Virus record (IMG/VR): IMGVR_UViG_3300032251_000002 | Location: 33,609-97,608 of that record | DNA from: a virus | DNA length: 64,000 bases | Reading direction: 5' to 3' (one strand) | In this document: in pieces, positions 58,611 through 64,000 of the stretch | Layout: every line of letters begins with the position of its first letter | How positions within the stretch are numbered: the stretch's first letter is position 1 | The notes under the pieces: generated by a model | Told to the model about the DNA's origin: nothing | What the model saw: the letters and a program-made list of their open reading frames with translations, nothing else | The model's database searches: none | Program-made: the position numbers and the translations under genes

Positions 58611-58644
58611 AAAGAGACTATATCTTAATTGATATAGTCTCTTT
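58611..58644. terminator. Bidirectional terminator
   Basis: 14-bp perfect stem AAAGAGACTATATC / GATATAGTCTCTTT around TTAATT, preceded by an A-run and followed by ATTAAT, between convergent genes. Confidence 0.9.
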
Positions 58645-58645
58645 A

Positions 58646-60289
58646 TTAATCTTCATCCTCATCAAAATCTGCTAGGACTGTTTTCTTGCCAGCTTTCTTA
58701 CGTTTCTTACCAGTTGTTAAAGGTTTACTACCACCATTAGTTGTATCATATTCAGCTAATCCATCACCTAAATCTAATAATGATAAAGATTTTGCTAAAT
58801 TATAATCTGGTTTAAGTTTCATACCATTTTCAAATGGATGTGCAAAGTAATGTAAATCTTGTTTCTTTGCTCTAGATTTTACTAATTTATAAGTTAAGAA
58901 ATCTACATCAGTTGTTGTTTGTTTTTCTTTATTGATAATGATTACATAATCTGAGTTATCAATCAATCTTACAGACTCACCTACATGAGAAATACCTAAC
59001 TGTTTAACTATGTTGTTTTTCCCTTTTTCAAGAGCAGCTTCAATTACTTGGAATGCAGTTCTATTCAACTGCGAAGCTGAAACAACAGGAATGTCTCTGT
59101 CTTTTGCTATAACTGTGAAGTCATCACATACAGCACCCAACTCTAAATACATCTCAGCATGTTTTTCAGAACTATTAATACGCTTTAAATAATCATGCAG
59201 TAACATTACTACTTCATAACCATCTAGAGCCATATCATCAATCATTCCATCAACATCTGCAGTACTTATTGACTTATTAGGTCTGTATTTAATTTCTAAT
59301 GGAACTCCCTCATTGAATCCATTTTCACATAACATTTTCATTACAGTTGCAGCATCATTTTGTATGAAAGGAATATCTTCACCAATATAATGAGACCATA
59401 ATCTATTAAGTGTTTCATCTTGAGAGTTCTCTTGAGATACATACAGAATACAGGGTTTCTTAGTTGGGTCTTTTGTAACCCATTCAGTATTACAATGTTT
59501 AGCATCCAAAGCTGCTTGAATAAGCTGACCAGATTTCCATCCACCTGGAGCTCCCAAGTAAAGATAGAATCTTTGACATTCATAACCACCATTTAACATC
59601 TTGTTTAAGTTCTTAACTGATGTCTGGACTTTGTTATTAGGTCTACTAAAGTTTTTATGTGCTATATTGATTGCATCTTCAAGTCTACTATCATTTGAGT
59701 TAAAATCTCTGGCAGTATACTTATTAGGTGCTTTAGCTTTTTGTAACTTCTTATGAAGTGATTTAACTACTGTTGAATACTCTTCGGCAAATTCACCAAG
59801 ACTTTCGTAATCACCAGATTTAAATCTCATTGCAAGATTATCTAGTTCAACTTGTTCTTTATATAAAAACGAGAACTTCATCTTATCACTAATGTATTCT
59901 TCAATATAACCTACTGTTTCGTTGTCAATATCATCATCATAAGTTTCAGATATATATTCAACTAAATCATCAATCTCATCTTCATACTTACCCCCACCTT
60001 TTGTAAAGGATACAATTCTTTCATGGTCATTCATTCTTTTCTTAACCATTGCAGTTAAAGACTTCTTTAAGAAGTGAAAGCGTACTTCCATTTCTCTATC
60101 AGTTTCATATGAAGATGAATCTATCATTTCAAGTAATTCTAACAACTTTAACTTTGAACGTCTTGTTATGATAATGTTTTCACTATAAGTGTATATAATT
60201 AAGTCATCTAGCTCGTTGATACTTATTTCTATTGGTACTTTATCGTTTTCAGCGTAAGCATGTCTACCTGATTTTTTTGTTATTGCCAA
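58646..60289 (-). CDS. DnaB-like replicative helicase
   Basis: 547 residues. The P-loop region reads FYLYLGAPGGWKSGQL (242-256), then CILYVSQENSQDET, VVMLLHDYLKRINS, VVSASQLNRTAF and LGISHVGESVRLIDNSDYVI, the order of the DnaB / T4 gp41 RecA-like core. The residue before the P-loop Lys is Trp instead of the usual Gly. The N-terminal 230 residues are helical and acidic, the C-terminus basic (GKKRKKAGKKT) then acidic. Role: hexameric unwinding at the replication fork. Start TTG with AAGGAGGG nine bases upstream. No primase was seen in the window. Confidence 0.88.
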   Translation of the reverse strand: MAITKKSGRHAYAENDKVPIEISINELDDLIIYTYSENIIITRRSKLKLLELLEMIDSSSYETDREMEVRFHFLKKSLTAMVKKRMNDHERIVSFTKGGGKYEDEIDDLVEYISETYDDDIDNETVGYIEEYISDKMKFSFLYKEQVELDNLAMRFKSGDYESLGEFAEEYSTVVKSLHKKLQKAKAPNKYTARDFNSNDSRLEDAINIAHKNFSRPNNKVQTSVKNLNKMLNGGYECQRFYLYLGAPGGWKSGQLIQAALDAKHCNTEWVTKDPTKKPCILYVSQENSQDETLNRLWSHYIGEDIPFIQNDAATVMKMLCENGFNEGVPLEIKYRPNKSISTADVDGMIDDMALDGYEVVMLLHDYLKRINSSEKHAEMYLELGAVCDDFTVIAKDRDIPVVSASQLNRTAFQVIEAALEKGKNNIVKQLGISHVGESVRLIDNSDYVIIINKEKQTTTDVDFLTYKLVKSRAKKQDLHYFAHPFENGMKLKPDYNLAKSLSLLDLGDGLAEYDTTNGGSKPLTTGKKRKKAGKKTVLADFDEDED

Positions 60290-60337
60290 TATTCATAGCC
60301 CTCCTTACTTATTACTATCTCTTATTATGATGTTATC

Positions 60338-60511
60338 TTATGCGTTTTGATTGTAAAAAGTGCTTATTTCATAGTCTAAATTAACTAATACATCTAATAC
60401 TTCATCATAAGTAGAACAACCTACTTTACTTGGATAATCCAATCCATCTTCATATTTCATTCTTTCCTTGTATAAATCTGACAAGGAAAATAATTTTGCA
60501 TCAGTTTCCAT
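60338..60511 (-). CDS. Small protein between helicase and upstream gene
   Basis: 57 residues, ATG behind GGAGGG. Start METDAKLFSLSDLYKERM, middle DGLDYPSKVGCSTYDE, helical end. Lies in the gap 60290-60527 and shares a transcript with the helicase. Function unknown; could be a helicase loader-like partner by position only. Confidence 0.6.
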   Translation of the reverse strand: METDAKLFSLSDLYKERMKYEDGLDYPSKVGCSTYDEVLDVLVNLDYEISTFYNQNA

Positions 60512-60527
60512 TAATATCCCTCCAATA

Positions 60528-61082
60528 TCATTTCAATGATAGTTCCATAAGTACTTTTTGTAACTTAGTACTTCCATACTTATGAACATGAAACTCTAAA
60601 CTACTAAACCATACAGATAAATTGTTATTTGGAGTACCATATGGTTTAAAGTGGTTGAAAAATCTCTTCTGAACATTAAGAGAATATTCATGTATATTGT
60701 CACAGAAGTTTTTAATTAAAGCATTCATAACACAATCAACAACTTGAGGTTCAAAATAAGTCATTAATATTCCAGAGTCTAGATTATTACCAGAGAATAC
60801 TTTAGGTATTAAGTATTCTATAACTAAAGGATGAAACATCTCTTCAGTCTCATTAACTCGTTTAACTTCTTTTATACCTGCATAAGTTAAATAATCTAAT
60901 AAAGCAGTTATAAAACTCTTAGGAGATACAGAACCCTTACCAGATTGAGTATCTAGAAAATATGCAGTTTTAACTACTGCCATAAATGGTGTAAATTCAT
61001 TATCTTTGTTTCTAAAAGTGTGTAAGTGACTTAATTTAGTTTTCTTTGAGTAATCATTCTCAGCATCAATTCTTGCAGCCAT
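60528..61082 (-). CDS. Unknown protein
   Basis: 184 residues, ATG behind AGGAG. Mostly helical with His, Phe and Tyr (LSHLHTFRNKDNEFTPF, then VQKRFFNHFKPYG). No motif or family recognised. Upstream of the small gene at 60338-60511 and the helicase. Confidence 0.5.
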   Translation of the reverse strand: MAARIDAENDYSKKTKLSHLHTFRNKDNEFTPFMAVVKTAYFLDTQSGKGSVSPKSFITALLDYLTYAGIKEVKRVNETEEMFHPLVIEYLIPKVFSGNNLDSGILMTYFEPQVVDCVMNALIKNFCDNIHEYSLNVQKRFFNHFKPYGTPNNNLSVWFSSLEFHVHKYGSTKLQKVLMELSLK

Positions 61083-61092
61083 GTTTATTCTC

Positions 61093-61569
61093 CTATTCTA
61101 TTCTTAATATATTTTCCATCCATATTCTTCGGATGTTTGAATACTCTTTAACTTTAGTTAATCTATCTTCAAAATAGTCTTTAAACAATTTATATTGTTT
61201 ATCCTTATAAGTTAAAGAATTGTATAATGTTCTTAAATTACATTCCATATCATTCTCATTATTTTTAAGAAGTCTATGCAGTGTTCCTTTAACATATATA
61301 CCTGTGACATTACTCATTGTATGGTAATTATAACATTCTGAATTCACAGAAGTAAAACCATCTATAAAACTCCTTGTAGTGCCGAAGTCTATCTCATTAA
61401 TCATTTCTTCATGAGAAACTTTCAATAATGTTGAACATGGTAATTCTGATAACATACTTGTGAAGATATCAAATTTTGTAACGTACGTTACACCAAACGT
61501 ATCTTCTTGATTTTTCTCTATTAGTTTACTAGCACTATACATTGATTTAAATTCTTCCAAGCTTATCAA
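61093..61569 (-). CDS. Unknown protein
   Basis: 158 residues, start TTG behind GAAAGGAG. Helical with a polar middle (FTSVNSECYNYHTMSNVTG). Overlaps the gene upstream by 23 bases, so the pair is translated together. No family recognised. Confidence 0.5.
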   Translation of the reverse strand: MISLEEFKSMYSASKLIEKNQEDTFGVTYVTKFDIFTSMLSELPCSTLLKVSHEEMINEIDFGTTRSFIDGFTSVNSECYNYHTMSNVTGIYVKGTLHRLLKNNENDMECNLRTLYNSLTYKDKQYKLFKDYFEDRLTKVKEYSNIRRIWMENILRIE

Positions 61570-62089
61570 AATCTACGTCTCCTTTCAATAATATCTCCAT
61601 TACAGTTTTATCTATAATTTGTGTGTAGTCAGCTCTATGTTTCTTTAGATATTTTTGTATAGAATCAATTATTGGTAGATTACCTACTCTAATAATATCA
61701 TCAAAACATTTAATTGCTTTAAGGTCTTTTCTAAACTCATTTCTAAGAGTATGATGTACGTTTTTCCCTTCAGCAATAGACTTTAAAGGTTTTATTAAAT
61801 TTAAAACGCATCCCTCAATTAGATAATCAAACAACTCTCTCTTATCATTAATAAGTTCATCTATATCATAAATATGATAAAATCTTTTATCTACTCCACC
61901 TTGAATTAACTCATGTAAATGTAGAAATGGAAATACATATTCATCTAATAATACTTTCCCATCAAAAGGTTCATCCAAGTTAATCATAAATTCAACCAAT
62001 CTTTCAGTTACAGTAAATTCAGATGATTCTTCACTAAAAGTATTTTCTATCATATTCAACATTGCATACATTTGGTCGCTAGTCATCAT
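61547..62089 (-). CDS. Unknown protein
   Basis: 180 residues, helical, with IYDIDELINDKRELFDYLIE and LRNEFRKDLKAIKCFDD. No motif recognised. Its start overlaps the gene upstream by four bases. Confidence 0.5.
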   Translation of the reverse strand: MMTSDQMYAMLNMIENTFSEESSEFTVTERLVEFMINLDEPFDGKVLLDEYVFPFLHLHELIQGGVDKRFYHIYDIDELINDKRELFDYLIEGCVLNLIKPLKSIAEGKNVHHTLRNEFRKDLKAIKCFDDIIRVGNLPIIDSIQKYLKKHRADYTQIIDKTVMEILLKGDVDFDKLGRI

Positions 62090-62427
62090 TGTATACCACC
62101 ACCTAACGAATAATTCATAAGTGCTTTTTTAAAGTTATTAGTAAGTGTAAGTAAATCTAAATGATGACCAAAGTTATTATACATATATTCAGAAATTTTA
62201 TCATAACTATCATTGTCTGAGACCAAAAAGTAATACTTAGGAGTTATATTTACTGTAATATTGTGCAATGGTTTAATACCAAAACTTCTTTTATGTTTTT
62301 CCCAAGTTACTAATTCAAACCCTAATTTTCGACATATATCGTGTAGTATATTTATTTGATTATTTAAATCTACATGACTTTGTTCTCTAAAATCACGTCC
62401 TATTTTTCTTACATCCATATATTTCAT
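62086..62427 (-). CDS. Unknown small protein
   Basis: 113 residues. KRSFGIKPLHNITVNITPKY suggests a compact strand-rich domain; ends GGGIQ. Overlaps neighbours on both sides by one to four bases. No family recognised. Confidence 0.5.
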   Translation of the reverse strand: MKYMDVRKIGRDFREQSHVDLNNQINILHDICRKLGFELVTWEKHKRSFGIKPLHNITVNITPKYYFLVSDNDSYDKISEYMYNNFGHHLDLLTLTNNFKKALMNYSLGGGIQ

Positions 62428-62750
62428 TAATTCCCCAACTCACTTTCCATATAATCAAGAAATATTATTTCTTTTAATTTATCTCTTTCATATTCATTAT
62501 AAGATATAATGCCTGATTTCATAAATGAGTACTTACTTATACGTAAACCATATAAAGTGTAATCATTTGGACCACATCCAATAGTATATCCATTGTCAAG
62601 TTTAATAGTTATACATTTACCCGATTTTTGAGATTTCAAAGAACTTCTATCAAACCTTTCTAAAAGTATATCATACATATACTCATATTTTTCTTGAACT
62701 ATATCATCTACAGGAAAAGTAAATTTGTTGTACTTCAGTAATTCACTCAT
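62427..62750 (-). CDS. Unknown small protein
   Basis: 107 residues, ATG behind AAGGAGG. ITIKLDNGYTIGCGPNDYTL is strand-rich; similar in character to the next two small genes, perhaps a related group with 62086-62427 and 62760-63032. No family recognised. Confidence 0.5.
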   Translation of the reverse strand: MSELLKYNKFTFPVDDIVQEKYEYMYDILLERFDRSSLKSQKSGKCITIKLDNGYTIGCGPNDYTLYGLRISKYSFMKSGIISYNEYERDKLKEIIFLDYMESELGN

Positions 62751-62759
62751 ATTTCCTCC

Positions 62760-63032
62760 TTAAATTAAAACATGGAGTAACTTTTCTCTAAGCCATCCAA
62801 CTAATATACTATCTTTAGTATCAAAATTATAATATCCATTATTATGAAATAAGTTTGTTGAACCATTATAAATATACAATACATATCTATCAGTGTTAGT
62901 GCATTTAATATACGCAATTTTACCTATGTATATTGTATACGGGTCAGCAAGGAATCCATTTTTAAGAGATACACTTTCAATATATCTATCAATTAAGTCA
63001 ACTATTTTTTGTTGAGCTACCTGTATAGTCAT
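62760..63032 (-). CDS. Unknown small protein
   Basis: 90 residues. VAQQKIVDLIDRYIES helix, then strands (YTIYIGKIAYIKCTNTDRYV) and a helical end (GWLREKLLHVL). No motif recognised. First gene after the terminator at 63055-63081. Confidence 0.5.
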   Translation of the reverse strand: MTIQVAQQKIVDLIDRYIESVSLKNGFLADPYTIYIGKIAYIKCTNTDRYVLYIYNGSTNLFHNNGYYNFDTKDSILVGWLREKLLHVLI

Positions 63033-63054
63033 AATCTTCTCCTTAATAAAATAA

Positions 63055-63081
63055 AGAGGAATAGCAATATGCTATTCCTCT
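63055..63081 (-). terminator. Intrinsic terminator overlapping the end of the Mre11-like gene
   Basis: 11-bp perfect stem AGAGGAATAGC / GCTATTCCTCT with a 5-base loop; the stop codon of the minus gene lies inside the right arm, and TTTATTTTATT follows on the minus strand. Confidence 0.85.
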
Positions 63082-64000
63082 GGTTTTAACAGTAATTCAT
63101 TTAACTTATCTTTACTTATCTTTACACCTTCTTCGTTCTCAGTGTACATTAAGATAACATCCTTAGTGTCATATTCTCCACTAGTTACATAATCATATTC
63201 ATTCTTTTCTTCTTCTTCATTTTGCTGTTTAATCTTATCAGATACATCAATTCTTACATCATTATCAGATGAGAAAGTTTCCTTCATAATAGCTATAGCT
63301 GCTTTTTCATCAACTAATTCTAAGTCAACTTTAACTCTAACATTGTCTAAAGATAATCTTAATTCATCAATTTTAGCAACTTTTTCATCAACTGTAGAGT
63401 CTGCATCAATATACTCTGATAATTTAACTGTTGTATAATCTAGAGCATGAATATTCTTTATAAATTTAACTTTATATTCTGTAGACTCTACATCATAAGT
63501 TAAATCTAAGAAACCTTTAGGTTTTTCTTCACCATAACACCATCTAGAATAGCTTCCTGTATAATATATCTTTTCTTTATAAACATTGTGTGTATGAATA
63601 TGTCCAAATATAATTGGACCATAGACTTTATCCTCCCACTGCTTAATTCTAAATACAGGTGAACCTTTAATATTACGTTCTGATTCTTGAACTTGACATG
63701 TAAATGCTTCATGTTCCCAAGTACCATGTCCAAATATCATATCATATTTAGCTCCATCACTACAAGCATCTAAAAATTCTTTATAATACTCATCTTGGTC
63801 ATGCATGTATTCTTCTGGTATCCATAATATACTTACTTCAGGGAACATTTCTTCTTCAGTTACAGTAGTAATAATTCTGAAATCAACATCTGTATATAAC
63901 TGATAATGTTTAAAATTATCTAATTGATTGAAGTCATGAGTCTTAGTACCTCTTATCCAACGTAACTTAATGTTAAATTCTCTACATAAACCTAATAGGT
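63072..64000 (-). CDS. Mre11/SbcD/gp47-like nuclease subunit (partial)
   Basis: The N-terminus lies beyond the window; 309 codons are visible. WIRGTKTHDFNQL matches the metallophosphoesterase RGxxxxD block of SbcD/gp47, IFGHGTWEHEAF a further His motif, and IIFGHIHTHNVYKEKIYYTG with EEKPKGFLDL the GHxH and closing region. C-terminal 120 residues are acidic and helical, ending KLNELLLKPEE. Role: with an SbcC/gp46-like ATPase (not in the window) it processes DNA ends and hairpins for recombination. Confidence 0.82.
   Translation of the reverse strand, partial: LLGLCREFNIKLRWIRGTKTHDFNQLDNFKHYQLYTDVDFRIITTVTEEEMFPEVSILWIPEEYMHDQDEYYKEFLDACSDGAKYDMIFGHGTWEHEAFTCQVQESERNIKGSPVFRIKQWEDKVYGPIIFGHIHTHNVYKEKIYYTGSYSRWCYGEEKPKGFLDLTYDVESTEYKVKFIKNIHALDYTTVKLSEYIDADSTVDEKVAKIDELRLSLDNVRVKVDLELVDEKAAIAIMKETFSSDNDVRIDVSDKIKQQNEEEEKNEYDYVTSGEYDTKDVILMYTENEEGVKISKDKLNELLLKPEE

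Noticed and set aside
59341-59592. Minus-strand ORF inside the DnaB-like gene in another frame
   Set aside because: It lies fully inside the helicase core; an out-of-frame reading of conserved motifs.
1-64000. tRNA genes, CRISPR arrays, integrase or attachment sites, insertion sequences
   Set aside because: None was seen by eye in the gaps; no regularly spaced repeats, no transposase or integrase motifs. A tRNA scan could not be run.

Overview
The window reads as a 64 kb piece of a very large, AT-rich double-stranded DNA phage of the contractile-tail (myovirus) type. It carries T4-like virion genes: a gp21-like prohead protease, a gp5-like OB-fold baseplate protein and a gp53-like wedge protein. 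It also carries a nearly self-sufficient information-processing set: phage-encoded multisubunit RNA polymerase beta sequences, both type II topoisomerase (gyrase-like) subunits, NAD-dependent DNA ligase, a RecA-like recombinase, a DnaB-like helicase, a Dda/RecD-like helicase, an Mre11/SbcD-like nuclease subunit and HU. Ribosome binding sites are strong (AGGAGG or GAAAGGAG) and GTG and TTG starts are common. The class III ribonucleotide reductase suggests a host that grows without oxygen. A low-GC Bacillota host is a reasonable guess, but nothing here proves it. No tRNA, integrase, transposase or CRISPR array was seen.

Layout. 1-2.1 kb: an internal head membrane protein (minus), then the prohead protease and a second head-region gene (plus). 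2.1-9.3 kb: small genes, a lipoprotein, the N-terminal half of RNAP beta, HU and an HD-GYP phosphodiesterase. 9.5-23.2 kb (all minus): DNA ligase, KptA/Tpt1, a C39-like cysteine peptidase, a LemA pair, a family of small paralogs, Nudix, the C-terminal half of RNAP beta and RecA. 23.4-29.5 kb (minus): probable tail or virion proteins, thermonuclease and a two-part HD / RNAP-beta-C-terminus protein. 29.6-35.9 kb: two plus-strand transcription units between genes that look like structured RNAs, a phage tubulin, a NADAR protein, and two plus-strand virion-type genes. 35.9-49.4 kb (minus): a MoxR ATPase / VWA-metallopeptidase operon, peptide deformylase, GyrA, an NMN adenylyltransferase and GyrB. 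49.6-56.6 kb (minus): a membrane diguanylate cyclase with a DUF1653 partner, the redoxin-NrdG-NrdD cluster and a helicase. 56.7-58.6 kb (plus): baseplate genes. 58.6-64 kb (minus): DnaB-like helicase, unknown genes and the Mre11-like subunit, which runs off the end.

How the parts fit together. (1) Transcription: RNAP beta is split into two genes about 15 kb apart. A third gene carries a second beta C-terminus behind an HD domain, with LxE sites between them; this would suit separate virion and non-virion polymerases. (2) Several proteins start with a similar peptide ending in L(S/G)E before A/G, the kind of site T4-type prohead proteases cut, so they are probably packaged in the head. (3) Signalling: a membrane GGDEF protein with all catalytic residues and an I-site, and a complete HD-GYP protein, could make and destroy cyclic di-GMP. 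(4) NAD/ADP-ribose chemistry: NMN adenylyltransferase, NADAR, KptA/Tpt1, Nudix and NAD-dependent ligase occur together. (5) Regulation: a recurring TATATATTATA element lies upstream of many minus-strand genes and of both putative RNAs, and many terminators share a UUAAUU loop.

All family assignments come from reading motifs by eye. No database search was run.
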